DNA from: Bryopsis sp. KO-2023
Lineage: Eukaryota; Chlorophyta; Ulvophyceae; Bryopsidales; Bryopsidaceae
Length of the DNA: 64,000 nucleotides
Direction: 5' to 3'
Assembly: GCA_030272585.1 (NCBI GenBank)
Contig: BSYQ01000006.1
Span: 4,985,001 to 5,049,000, forward strand
Under the pieces are notes generated by a model. That model had not been told where the DNA came from and made no database searches. It was given only the letters and a program-made list of their open reading frames with translations. The position numbers and the translations under genes are program-made. This document shows, one piece after another, positions 1-12,068 of this stretch; position 1 is the stretch's first letter; every line of letters begins with the position of its first letter.

Positions 1-362
1 CCAAAACGTCAGCCAAAAGGGATGCATTTGGACCGACAAAGCCCAAGCACAGCTGATTGCGCGGCCTTGGGCGGTTTGTTTTTCGAGGGTTCGACCCGAA
101 CGATTCTGGCGGACGACTTACCTGCGATAGGAAAAGTGGTCTTACTAATGGTAGGATTTCGACACGTGGCGCTCAACGCATCTCGAAAGCGGGCGGACTT
201 TCCGAAAAAGAATCGAAAACGTATCGTTTTGGAAGTGAAGTCTACACTTTGCTCCCCTGTTCACCGCCGGGGTGATTTTGCCCAGCCCTCGTTCAACGCC
301 GATTTTTTATTTTATTTTTTTGCATCAGAAGCACTGGTAAAACACTCGAGATCGCAGGAACC
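1..362. other. 5' flank without recognised gene
   Basis: Two overlapping open frames exist here, but neither resembles a known protein or carries splice signals. It is presumably the upstream region of the hydrolase gene that starts at 363. A T-rich stretch lies at about 300-325. Confidence 0.5.
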
Positions 363-2126
363 ATGTCGGCGAAACTGAAAGTGCTTTGCCTCCATGGCTA
401 CCTGCAGAACGGCGAGGTACCTGGATATCTCCACACACGCTCGTATTGTGTTGGTGAAGTTTGTGGCGTCTTTTTACGTTTGGATTCTTCATGTGAGCGA
501 TTGTCTTGGGAAAAAACCTTTTTTCCCAAATCATTGGATCCATTTTTGTTTGATTTCTGGTCCCAGATGTTCAGAGGGAAAATTGGATCGTGGAGGAAAG
601 CCCTGAAGTCCCGGCTGGAATTCGAATTCATCGATGCACCTCACCTGGTAAACCAAGAAAACGACGGCAGTCAATGTCCAAACTGAGATCTCATCGGTCA
701 GGAAAATCGGGAAAGGGTTGATGCAGCATTTACGGTTGGGCTCCTCGGCATTACGAACACCTTACTGGTGGGGGTAGGAATCGGCGAAGTAATGGTCCCC
801 ATTGGCAGGACTAAAGATTGTGTCAGGTGCATGAAGCAGGGGAGGATGAGATCAAAAACGCTGGCGGCCGACCTGGGGGAAGGTCTTGGTGGTTGTGGGA
901 AGACTCTGGGAATCAACCGAGGCCGTCGAAATCGGCATCTTACACCGACTGGGAGCCGTCGCTGCACGTACTCACGGAGGCATTGTCCAGCCCGAAGGAA
1001 CCTTATGATGGATTGATTGGTGGGGGGCTAACAGTGGGAAAAAAATGAACAGTTGCTGGTATTGTTTCTGAGGTCGTTTTCTCTGGTGATGATTGTCACT
1101 CCGTGGTTTCTAGTTGTGGAACAAAGCTGCTCTGAAATTGAAAGCATCAACCAACCTGTCGGAAGACTTGGCCTGGAAGAATGTAAGCGAAGAAAGACAA
1201 AAGGAGAAAACTTCTGGACCCCCGCTGACTAATTCTGAATGAATGAATTATTGATTTTAATCAATTTTTTTTCAGGATTTTCTCAGGGTGCCACAGCAGC
1301 TGCTCTTTTTTTGGCATGTGCACAGCTGCAAGATTTGGATGTCCCTTTGCCTAAATTTGTCATCCTGGTGAGGTGTGATTGCCTTTGGTTTTTGATCGAA
1401 ACGAGAATACAGAAATAGCAAAAAAAGCCATGCCCCCCCCCCCCTTCCCCCTTTCCCCCCAAAAAACAAATACTGTAATATTTTTTGGGGACCAAAACTT
1501 GAAACCAAGCAAAGGAAATCATCCTCGCAAGGTTTAAATGAAATCGTACTGAGGGGAGGTGTTTTGCCGTCTGCATTTCGTCAGGTCGGTGGTTTCCTTC
1601 CTCATGATCCGGGCTTTGCGGAGAGCATCATAAAGGGGGCCCCAAGCACAGCTTCCTTGCATTTATTCGGCGAAAATGACACATTGGTACATAACCCATC
1701 AGCTGTCGCTAAATTTAGACGAATCTATGTCTGACAAACCATCCCGTTCTTTTTTCGACCCCCTCGAAGGAGGGCAAAGCAAAGCTGTTTTTTACTCAAC
1801 CCACTACTTTTTGTTTCTCATGGGTGGGGAAGACGGATGCATGCCTCGGTCAGTAGCTGTGCATTTTTTGTTTATGCTTGTTTTTCTGCGAACAGGTGGA
1901 GCCATCGAGGAGCAAGAACTTGATGGGTTCGTTTTCCTCCCCAATTTGCGTTGGATTTCAGCATGGGGGGGCTCACATGATGCCCACCTGCTCAGGTCCT
2001 GTAAAGCACCAGATCATTTCCTTCTTGGGAAAATTGGTGGAAGGCGATTCCGCCCAAAATGCCAGTGCTTGCAATGGGCTCAGCAACGGCCAGGTTGACA
2101 GCGATGCTAACCTAGCGAAAAAATAA
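363..2126 (+). CDS. FSH1/OVCA2-family serine hydrolase, six exons
   Basis: Exons by splice signal and phase: 363-416, 567-647, 827-1019, 1276-1367, 1585-1686, 1896-2126, giving 250 residues, the usual size for the family. The protein opens with KLKVLCLHGYLQNGE, the first strand and oxyanion loop of FSH1 (DUF341) alpha/beta hydrolases. The nucleophile elbow is GFSQGA (Ser about residue 112), the acid lies in FGEND (Asp about 172) and the histidine in HGGAH (about 201), so the catalytic triad is complete. The family contains human OVCA2 and yeast Fsh1-3, probably soluble esterases whose natural substrates are poorly defined. Start chosen as the ATG directly before the first beta strand. Exon 3 could begin at a nearby AG, but the 827 acceptor keeps the frame and extends the conserved DAPHLV motif. 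Taking the last exon at 1896 restores a LVEPSRS segment typical of the family. Confidence 0.88.
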
Positions 2127-3698
2127 TACTGCTTATGCCAGCTTTCTTATGTCGATGCCATTCAAGGGCACAGTTTGGTTCGCTTTTAGATGAAGCAATT
2201 TAGAAATCGTTGAATTCGCATTCTTCCACTGTAAAAAGTACGACCCCTGCTCCAACCAAAGTTCCTTCAAATATCACAGCCTGGAGTCCTAACCGTACCA
2301 ACAGCCAGCAACTACCTAACTGAATTACTCCTTTCCACACAATCGTTGCATTTGCAATTTCGCTGAGGACTCGACTCATTCCCCATGTCACGGAACGGCA
2401 TCACTCCTATTCGTGTAGCACCACGTAATTCGTCGATCACGCACCGATTACGTAATAATCGGGTACTGTATGAAAGAAAGTGCAAGAAAAAGTGTGAACG
2501 GCTTGATTTGTTTCTGGGGGGTGTTTCGTAAACCTTGGGGATCTTGACGCGCACCTGCCACAGCTGTGGGGGGCTGCATTACTTTCTGCTGCACTGATCA
2601 TACAAAGACTCCACTCAGAAACACGAAGGCGAAGAGAATCGGCAGATCACGCGAACGAACCAAGGAAGGGTCGATTCCGAAACAGCGTTCCATTGGCCGA
2701 AGCCCCCGGTCATTGACGAGACTCGCGCAACACCGCAGGTCGGACTGCCCCTCGTCTCGTGTTTTCGATCAGCGTTGATAACAGTTGCTGGCTCCTTTCC
2801 GTTTTGGCCTCTAGTTTGCGTCCGGTGAAACGAAACCGGTGAGTTTGTCTCGTTTGAATTCTTTCCACTTAGTTTTTACGTGGCTTTTGGCAGGGATTCT
2901 TCTGGAAGTAGGGTCGTCACGTCGACCTATTGTGAAATCGTTTCGAACCTGTTTGTGCTTTTTTTCCCCGAAACCGTGAGCGTTTTTCAACCAAGGGTTG
3001 GAAACGCGTACTGAAACTTAGAGCGACCCACACCTTGAAGTTATTTTTCACTAAAGAGTGGAAGTGTGAGGATTCACGGTCGAGTTCCCACAGAACGAGT
3101 GGTTCACAGTAACTTGCCTGACAACTGGACTTATATGTAACACTAAGGGGCACCAGAAAGCAGGGTGCGGTGGTGCAATTGCCAGACAGCAATAGAGAGG
3201 AGTAGGGGTTGTTAGGGACCTTGAAGTGTGTGGAAAGAAGTAAGAAAAAAACAACAGCCAAACTCTTATTAAAATTGACAAGCAGTGTGGCTGTTCAGTG
3301 TTTGCTGGGGAAGCAGCAGAATAAGACCCAGCCATTTTCTCATCAGAATTGATAGGCCGGTACCTCTTCCAAATTTTGCTGGTGTCGATTTTAATACATA
3401 TAGTTTGATTATCGGATCAGGTGCCGATTGAATGAAAGGATTGATGGGGTGTTTTGTTTTGTGCACAGGTGTTTTTTCTTAACCTTCTAGGAAGCTTCCT
3501 GGAAAAATCCCAAGCTAACTTTACAAAGGGTTTTTCAAATCAAAAAAAAAAAAAGAAACCCACACAAGACCCACGGAATCGCATTAGAGCAAGTAAAAAG
3601 TGTTATTTGAATCGAAAGGTGTTTTTTTTTTTTAATTTTGTGAAGGGGAAGGAAAAAAAAGGGGGGACCTTTAAAAAAAGGAGAAAACAGAGAGGGGG
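2127..3698. other. intergenic, no secure gene
   Basis: Presumed 3' end of the hydrolase and promoter/5' UTR of the kinase. A minus-strand 63-codon frame at 2200-2391 encodes two hydrophobic stretches after a possible acceptor near 2360, and upstream minus-strand sequence at 2400-2554 is also open. The two parts do not join convincingly and match no family I know. The part nearest the kinase (about 3540-3690) is A- and T-rich. Confidence 0.4.
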
Positions 3699-5665
3699 AT
3701 GAAAATGGCTGACGAAAATGGAAAGATGACTTTGCAAGACATCCAATGTCTCATGAGAAAGCAGGATCGGTTCAAAGTTATTGATGTGTTGGGAAAAGGT
3801 GCTTTCGGGACCGTTTTCCTCTCAGAAGACGTGAAATACGGCAATGAGCTGATTGCCATCAAATTCGTGGATGCGCCCAAAGATCGAAATAAACACGTCA
3901 TAAGGGAAATAGAGAACCACAGGTAGGTGGGGAAAGCTGGTGTAGGTTTTTTTTGTGGTGTTTTTTTTTTTTCTTTTCATTTTTTTGGGTAGATTTATTT
4001 TTTCTTTTTCTCTTTTCTGGGTTTTTTGGGGGTTTTTTTTGTTTTTGTTTGTTCAGAGGTGCGGTAAGAATCATAGAAAGCAGAAATAGATAAATCTGCA
4101 ACCTGAGCTGTATATATTAAACCAAATTTTTGGTAATTTTTTTATTTTGATCAACAAGATTGAATCACAACAGCTGGGCAAACTTCCCAATGTTTGCCTA
4201 TCTGTTATTTAAAAAAATGAGATCGGTTAAAATAAAAAATTCTCTGTCTTTGTGTGATTCTTTTTGGGCTTTCTTTCGGCTTTGTTGAGCATGATTCCTT
4301 GGTTTCACATTTTTTTTATTTTGCTGCAGGAAGCTGAGGCATCCCCATGTTATCGAATTCAGAAGGATTTTCAGTTTGCCTGGGAAATTATCGATCGTAA
4401 TGGAATATGCAAACGGAGGTAACCTTTTCAATTACGTACGAACTCGGCACAGAGTGGAGGAGTCCTTGGCCAGATGGTTTTTTCAGCAATTGATGGTGGC
4501 GGTGGATTACTGTCACAGAAAAGGAGTGGCCAATCGTGACATTAAATTGGAAAACATTCTCTTGAGCGAAGGGGAATTTCTTCCGATCCTAAAGCTGTGC
4601 GATTTTGGATATTCCAAACATGACAGCCACTCAGTTGCAAAGTGAGAATCCCAGTCAAGTTTTTTTTTTTCGCTCCTCAATTTCTTTTCTTTGTTCTTTT
4701 GTCATTTTTTGTATTTCCCATCATCCCCCAGAATTTGTCCAAAAAAAAAATCAGAATTCAACGCTTTGATTTCCTGCCGATCAGTGACCGTTTTTTCCCT
4801 TCAAAGTGTGTTAGTCGAGGTCACCCTGTGTTTAAATGAGGGATTGTCGAAAATGAATGAATGCATTATGACCTCAACTATGGCAGCACCGACTATTACT
4901 CAGCAGTGTTGGTTTTCTTGAGTTATGATCAATATATGTTGGAACTAGAGGTTTGTGCTGGAATTCTGTTTTCCATTTGTCAAATCTTTTTTCTGTTTTT
5001 TCCTGTGTGGGGATGATGCATAAGGAAAAAACTCGCTTCCCTCAACCTATTTTATCGAAAGGGGGAGGGTGATGGGGTCGTTTCAAGATAAAGGTCCGTT
5101 TTCTCTTTCGCTGAGTGTTCTACCTGCTTTCTTCGAATTTAAATTCTGCAGGAGCATAGTCGGTTCTGTCGATTACATGGCGCCGGAGGTCCTCCAGTCG
5201 AAAGCATACGATGCGAAATTGGCGGACACCTGGTCGTGTGGAGTGGTTCTGTATGTCATGCTGAAGGGCATGTATCCTTTCCAGACCGCCGAAGTCATGA
5301 AAATCGAATCTGCAGAGAAACGACGGGCGGTGATTTGCGAACGCATCAAACGGCTGGAGTATACGGTGCCCTCCAACCTTTCCGCCGACTGCCAAGACTT
5401 GCTGAAAAGCATATTGACCACGGCGGATAAAAGGATTTCGATCGGCCAGATCATGGACCATCCCTGGTGCCAGAAGAATTTCCCTCCGGATGCGAGGTTG
5501 TTGAATGATAGGATTATGGCGATGGACCGAGAAACAATGCAACAGGTGGAAGAAGCTCAGAGCGCACAGCAAATTTCTAATCTGATCGAAACGGTGCCGT
5601 CCAAAATCGAAAAATACGATTTCATGATCGACGAGGCGTTGAATGAGTACATAGATGAGAAGTAA
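3699..5665 (+). CDS. SnRK2-like Ser/Thr protein kinase, three exons
   Basis: Exons 3699-3922, 4330-4641, 5152-5665; 349 residues, the normal length for SnRK2-type kinases. Seen: glycine loop GKGAFGTV (residues 32-39), catalytic Lys55 in AIKF, a VMEYANGG hinge, the catalytic loop NRDIKLEN (143-150), DFGYSK (166-171) and MAPEV at the end of the activation loop. The LKLCDFGYSK and LADTWSCGVVLYVML stretches resemble plant SnRK2 (LKICDFGYSK, VADVWSCGVTLYVML). That group acts in osmotic and abscisic-acid-related stress signalling in land plants; the role here is inferred only. The usual HRD histidine is Asn143, while the catalytic Asp145 is kept. The C-terminal tail (about residues 295-349) is acidic, like SnRK2 tails. 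The start is the first ATG; a second ATG lies two codons later. Confidence 0.88.
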
Positions 5666-6844
5666 AGGAGGGGAGCGGGGTGGAGGGGCGGGGTTTGGTT
5701 TGGGAGGTGTGTGGGTGTCTGGATTCCTTTCTTTTTCTCTTCTAGAGTGGAAATTTGCTCCCTTTTTTTTTCTTCTTCGATTGGCGTGAATGTAGATTTT
5801 GACAAGGTAAACAAAGGGAAAGTGTGTCTGTCACTGGTATTGTGGCTGATTCCGGAGCTGGTGTTCTGTTTTCATTTCAAGGTCTGTGGGGGTTTGTGGG
5901 TGAAGTCGGTTTCTGTCGATTTGGCGAGGAAAAAAACACACACACACAAACAAGGAAACAAAACAATTAGACATGTATTTTTACACAAGAAGAAACCATG
6001 GTCTGTTTTTTTTTTCAGAGGGACAATAATCGTCGGCATGTAATAGCTTGAATCGTTAAAAGAACTGTGAATAGATGCATGGAAGCAAGATGCAACTGGG
6101 GTTGGGACTGTTTTCCTGTGTTTTTCGTCTGGTCTCCTTGGGGGGCTTGTGTAACTTGTGTTTGATCCAAAGGGTGCGTAAGCGACCAGAAATTCGGATT
6201 GAGAGGTGCCACCACCCCATTTTTGTGCATCCAGGGATGCAAAATCATTCCTTCGGTTTTGGAGAAACAAATTCTGGGACCAAATTTTGTTAAATAAAAT
6301 TTAGGGGACTTTGTGGCGCCCCCCCCCCCCCAAAAAAAAAAGAAAAAGATGATTTAGAGGTAGGCTGATCATTGATTTTGCAGGATGTTTTGGGGGAGCG
6401 GGGGGCCCACATCACTCATTTGCACAGTGGACGGGTTACATGGGGCGATTGCCTTGATGAAACAAATTTCTAGACCCCCACCCCCCATGAAAAACAATTC
6501 CTCTGACCCTTCTACACCCTTTTCTTCCATGTGGGAGGAAATCCGCACCAATGGCCACAGTTCTTTGCCCTTCTTAAAAAACAAAACAAAACGGGTTTCT
6601 CCTTCATGCCCATGTCGAGCCACCCCAAGCGACTTTCATTGAAAGATTGTGAACGTCATGGAAATGAGATGAGGTGTTCTTGGTCGGTCAGTGGATGTGT
6701 GTTATTGGGGATTCTCCTTTCCAACACAACATATTTTGTTGTGTTTTGCGAGTTGCTTGCTGGGAAAAAGGCTCGGTAGTCCTGCCTCTGCTGGAGAAAA
6801 TCTATCCCGAGACATCGCCGGTCGATCGAAACGCCGCCGAAACG
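5666..6844. other. intergenic, homopolymer-rich
   Basis: No coding pattern seen. It contains a C13-A10 composite tract at 6319-6341 and is presumably the kinase 3' end plus the reductase promoter. Confidence 0.5.
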
Positions 6845-9800
6845 ATGCCGATCGTTCTAGTGACGGGCGGATCTGGGTACCTGGGCAAATGCCTGGTTCA
6901 AGGTCTCTCCAAAAATCACGAAGTGAGCGCAGGGAAAACCTTGATTGATCTCGCTGGTGTTCATGACGTAATCTCGCAGCACGATTGAAAGATTGAAATA
7001 TCCACCCTCAATTGCATTCACTGTGACCCCATCCATGATCAATGTCTGCACCACCAACCCACCAATATACATATATATATGATCTAGAGCACAGAGGCAC
7101 AGGATCTTGTTCGTTTTTTTTGTTTTTTTTTTTTTTATGGGGGGGGGGCACCTGCAGAGGAGGCGATCCAAACATAACAATTGTGACAGTAACACAAGGG
7201 GTTGATATTCAAGAAAAGAAAAAAAAAAGTGAAAAATGCTTTTTCCCCAGGTATTCTACACGTTCACGACAACCCCGGTGGAGCTTCCAGGGAAGGGATT
7301 CAAGGTGAAGTCTGCTGATTATGAATTATTTATTTTGATTGTTATATTATCTTGATGTTTATTCTTAATGTATTGAATCGAGGCTTTGAAAGCCCCAAGT
7401 TGCCCATCCATGACAAAAAAACAGAGTGACACCGACCCGTTTTTCTTCTCATCACAAAAGAATGCTTTCATAAAAGCAAATTCTGTTTTTTTGCTCGCTT
7501 CGTTCATCCAGAAAAGAAAAAAAAAAGCAACGATTTTCCCCCGATTTTTGATGGAATGCGTTGTTCTGGTTGGGATGGTCTCTTCGTTGAAAATGATTTT
7601 TTTTGTTTTTTTTGCAAAAAGGTAGATTTTGTGTCGGGAGATGGTCTGAAGGCATGTTTTGAGGATATCGGTCATGTTGATGTTGTGGTGAATTGTGCTG
7701 CCATCGCTTCGCCTGGGGCATGTGAAAAAGACCCAGAAAGAGCAAGGTGTGAAAAAAACTGAAATTAAAATTAAAAAACACCAAAAATATCAAGCTTTGT
7801 CGTTCTATTTTTAGATCCCATCAATGTGCACTTCTGGACATATTTTTGAGCAAGCCTGAAACAACACAGGTTGTGCTGCCAACAGTAGAAAAAAAGTCTG
7901 TGCAAAGAAGAAAAAGAAAAAAGGTTTTGTCATTACATTGAGACTGAATGCCGGCCCGGGTCAACTATGCAAATCAGTGATATGCCCCCCCCCCCCCGCC
8001 ACCGCTCTACAATAAATATATTATTAATAAACCATGATCCCTGTATCCGTGTTTGATTGATGTCAATTGCTTTGTTCAATATTTTTTTGCCTTTCTTTTT
8101 TTTTTTTTTGCAGAGCGATCAATGTTCCAAGCCGGCTTATCGACTGCATGTCTCACTGTAAATCGACGAAGGGTGGACAACCCATTCTGATACACCTTTC
8201 TACGGATCAGGTGTGCAAACACAACAACGCAGCAAAAAAAAAAGGTCAAAAAAATAATAAATTATTACCTCAAAAAGCAATTCTTTATTACTATAACTTG
8301 ATTTAACATTCTTTTTAATTATTTTTTTTTTTTTGAAAACAAAGGCCGTGTCAAGTTTTCATGCTCCAGTAGGATTGGGCATTTTTGGCCAAAGTTTTGT
8401 CTGGGGCATTTCTTTTTCTTTTGGAACACTGTCCTATCTAGACTCCAGGTCGATGCTTTAGTGGTGTTTCGATTTGAGATGATGGTCTATGATAGGTTTA
8501 CGACGGAAGCAAAAACTTCTGGTCAGAATCGGATGAAGCGCACCCAATCAATGTGTATGGGAAAACCAAAATTGAGGCCGAGCTGTTCATTCAGGTCCCC
8601 ATTGCAATCACACAGTCTGTTTTTTTGTTTGAATTTGATTCGGCATTTTGCATCTCTGACACATGAATCTTTGGACTAGAACATATATTTTTTTACGTTT
8701 AATAAAGAATCAACCCTTTTTCTTTTGCTACAAAATCAGAATCACGAAGAAAAAAAAGTAGCTGCAGTACAAGTTGCAGTACATCTCCAGAATTTTGTTA
8801 CAGTATTTTTTTCTTACCAGCTCATTTTTTTCCCTTTGGAGTTTTTTAGTATCAATGTTTATTTTGGGGGTGAGGGGCCTGTTGAGTTTCAGATATATAT
8901 TTTTTTATTTTATTATTTTATTTTTTCTGTGCAAACTGATTTCCTCTGCTTTTTTTGTGAGTGTGTGTCAATAATTTTCTTTTCTTGTTTGTGAATCAGT
9001 CCAAATGGTCGAATCATGTAATTCTCAGAAGCAGCATTATATGGGGGAAAAATTCAACGATGCTTGATTTCATTGTGAGTTGCGTTTTTTTCCCCTGGGT
9101 GTGGAAAAAAAAATCAATACAAAAAAAGTAAACTGTCATCACTGGAATAGTAGAGAACCTATGGCCTATATTTGAAAAAATGACTTTTTCAAAGCAACAG
9201 TTCAGGCCTGCCCCAAACAATCACAGGAAGCACCATATTCGATTTTTTGTGTGTGCTTTTTTGTTCCTGTTTTTTTTTTTTTTTTTTTTAATAAATTACT
9301 TTTTTGGGCGAAAAAAAAAAAGGAAAATAAAATAAAATAAAAATATATGTAATTTATTTTATTTTATTTTATTTTATTTTATTTATTTATTGTCTGACAA
9401 AATTTGCTGGTGTGTAGGTCAATTCCTTGATGTCCGGCAAACCCGCAAAGTTCTTTCAGGATGAGTATCGATGTCCGATTTTCATTCTGGACATCCTTCA
9501 GATTGTGGAGGCCCTCATCAAAGCGGAACCCGCCGAAATGAAACAAAGACTGTTCAACATGGGTGGACCAGACAGACTCAGCAGAGTGGACATGGCTAAG
9601 CTGGTAATGAATTCAGAATGAATGTGAAAACTGACCTCGTTGTCCATCCAGTGAGAAATTTCTTGTGCCGTATTTAGGATTGCCAGTTTTCACATACTGT
9701 ATGTGAAGGGCTGGTAAAGCTCCACTTGGCAAATGATATGAATGCATCCAAAATAGCAGCTTAAAATATTTCGGTTTTTTTATATTGAAGGTGGCTGCAC

Positions 9801-10272
9801 GATGCCAACTAGACGCTTCCCTCATAGAAGAGGTCCCCAGTGCATCTGTGCCAAGGTTATAAAAATTCAAGCACCAAATCCTGCCATTCATATTATTTTT
9901 TCAAAAAATGACCAAAAAAATAATGTGTACAAAAACTTCACTTTGTGTAGGAAACAGAAAAATGAAATACATATTTGCCTGGATATATGTGTTGAATTTT
10001 TGTGGTGCTTGTGGCCCCCCTGTTTGTTTATTTCCTCTCGTTTTCATTAAAAAAAATGTGCGAGCCCCGTGCAGTCAGTCCACTATGTGAATGAATTTTG
10101 GGTTCTTTTTCGACGTTTTTTTTCTGATCGGGGTAATTTTTTAATGCAATACAGAGGAGTTGCTAGCCCGCTGGACATTTCCATGGACATCACCAGACTC
10201 AAGGGGCTGGGGGTTCCTTTGACTCCATTCAGCGCCACTCTTGAGCAAATTTTTCCAGAGGGCACCCAGTGA
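6845..10272 (+). CDS. RmlD/MAT2B-type NAD(P)-dependent reductase, nine exons
   Basis: Exons 6845-6922, 7251-7304, 7622-7746, 8114-8210, 8496-8594, 9000-9074, 9418-9603, 9791-9855, 10155-10272; all phases agree and give 298 residues, the standard size. Seen: Rossmann glycine motif TGGSGYLG (7-14), VVVNCAAIASP, HLSTDQVYDGS, the YxxxK catalytic pair YGKTK (Tyr139, Lys143), NHVILRSSIIWG and a C-terminal ADISMD-like segment (PLDISMDITRLKGLG). Family: dTDP-4-dehydrorhamnose reductase and the eukaryotic methionine adenosyltransferase subunit beta. Which of these it is cannot be told from sequence alone: it could reduce a nucleotide-4-keto sugar (rhamnose synthesis) or act as a regulatory subunit. 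The short exons 2 and 6 (54 and 75 bases) are recognisable only after splicing. Confidence 0.87.
9355..9391 (+). repeat. (TTTTA)n microsatellite in intron 6
   Basis: Perfect to near-perfect ATTTT repeats directly upstream of the exon 7 acceptor of the reductase gene. Confidence 0.9.
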
Positions 10273-10865
10273 TTTGCTTCCGGACATCATTCCGGATCAA
10301 TATTTGGTTTATTTTTCAAATATTTTTTGGTTTGCAGTGTGAGGGGGGAAATTTCACAGCAAAAATAAGGTGAAAATTAATTTGATGGTGCTGTGCAATT
10401 AGCAGCGGGGGAATTGGATATGAGGTTCATTCACAAATTCTAGTTTTTTTTTTCTTGTTTTCCTCATTCTTGTTCGACGGTACATGTATTGCATCATGTG
10501 TCTGCGTGTGGGATTGTGCAAGAAATGTTGTGGTGGCAGTTCCCCAGCCTTTATATAGGTTGAAAAATCACCCCTCTAAACCTTCTACAAGAAACGGAGC
10601 ACCTTGTTCTTAAAAATCCAGGAAGGGCTGCTCTGCTGGTGTTCATAGATGCCTCCTCCAGTTCCAGTTGGGTTGGCCATTGAAATGAACCAAGCATGAT
10701 TTACATCGCAGCGGACAGAAACCCCCAACAAGTGCATCATATATCCACACAAAGACTGTGCCCCTGAATACGAAACACACCCCATCGAGCCGAAACCCAC
10801 AGGCACACACCCCATAGAACCGAAACAGAAACCATTCCCCAATGGTTTTTCTTCTTCTCTCTCTT
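10273..10865. other. convergent intergenic spacer
   Basis: Lies between the stop codons of the reductase (+) and RLP24 (-). Holds the two 3' ends. A short imperfect repeat of 'accgaaac' type words is visible at about 10770-10835. No gene seen. Confidence 0.5.
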
Positions 10866-11877
10866 TTAATCCTCCTCCATTTCCACGGGTTCGGCCTCCA
10901 CTCTGAGCATTTCTTCCTTCTCCAAGTTTTCCTTGAGCAGGGACTCGGGGGCTTTGACCAAACGGATATCCTTTTCGATTTCCTGGCGCAGCTTCGTTCT
11001 GTTGGTTTTCTTGGCCTCTTTCATCCTGGCCTCGAAGAATGCATCCTGCCGCCTCGATCGAATGTCTGTGACTCTCTTCATGGCCTTCACCGTCTTTTGC
11101 ATCAACACACGATTGTACTTCTCTGGCCTGTTCCTCTTGCGCTCCATTTCGAATGTTGTATCCTTATCCACCAAAAAAATCAACTTTCAGCATTGATGTG
11201 ATGCGTGTGAAAAAAAATAAAAATAAAAATAAGAATACGATTGAGATCCTTGAAAATCAATTAAAAAAAAAATAAAAAAATTCTGTCATTCCATACACTA
11301 TAGAAACTATAAATAGAATACCTCCTCGGCCAAAAAATAAAGGTTAAAGGTTAAAGGTTTTGAATTAACAGCATAAATCACCCGGCACTATCCACCTGCT
11401 TGATTTGAAAAGTTATTATTCTACGGATCTAAAAGTAAACCACTTAAACAACATATTTTTATTATTTTTTACTTTATTTCAGGGGGGAGGGGGAATAATG
11501 AATTGCATCCTTGATTTTTCATCCTCTTGCAACCGACCTCTGCCAGCTCTTTTCCCCTCAACTTCCTGCAGGTCTTTGTCCACCACCTTCTTCGGGGGTT
11601 CCTCTTGTTTTTGAAGCTATTGTGGCATTTCGATCGACAAAATCTGAATATCTGTCACACAAACCCCCCCCCCCACATTTTCTCAGTCAGACAGACACTT
11701 TCATAGACCAAAAATCAACCAAAAATCAAGAAAAATACTCCTCTTCTGTTTTTTTCTTTTTTTTCATATGTTTCTGGGAGCAGCGATGGTACATACAGTG
11801 GCGTCGTTGCGAACGAAAGTGATCCCTTTCCCTGGGTAGCAGGTGCTGGAGCAAAACCAGCACTTTTCTAATCGCAT
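10866..11877 (-). CDS. RLP24 (RSL24D1) 60S ribosome-biogenesis protein, three exons
   Basis: Read on the minus strand: exons 11877-11797, 11651-11538, 11162-10866; 163 residues, matching animal RSL24D1. The N-terminus [16 protein letters not shown] and the following [17 protein letters not shown] segment form the L24e-type zinc ribbon (Cys6, Cys9, Cys32, Cys36). The third exon has the family's [12 protein letters not shown] box and a long charged helix ending in an acidic tail. In yeast Rlp24 sits on pre-60S particles in place of eL24, recruits the AAA ATPase Drg1 and is exchanged in the cytoplasm. The RWWTK segment (families usually have VRWTK) is slightly diverged. It starts only 191 bases from the divergent ZNHIT2 gene. 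Confidence 0.92.
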
Positions 11878-12068
11878 TTTTCCTCCTTCTTCGCGACAAG
11901 AGCGCCCAAGTGTCCCTTTCCGAAGAAAAACCTAAAGGATGCGCTTTGCAGCGAAGCCGAATATGTACGCAAAAGGGAAAAGCGCCACGTGTGCAATCAC
12001 GTGACGCTTACTTTCGATGATATGTGTTCTTCGAAATGATTTTTTGTTATTGCGGCGGACACAGGGCG
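11878..12068. promoter_or_regulatory. bidirectional promoter RLP24/ZNHIT2 with paired E-boxes
   Basis: The start codons of RLP24 (-) and ZNHIT2 (+) are 191 bases apart. Two CACGTG palindromes lie at 11986-11991 and 11998-12003, the second within the 8-base palindrome TCACGTGA. Their 12-base spacing puts them on nearly the same helix face. CACGTG is the core of the E-box/G-box bound by bHLH and bZIP factors. Co-regulation of the two genes is inferred. Confidence 0.55.
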
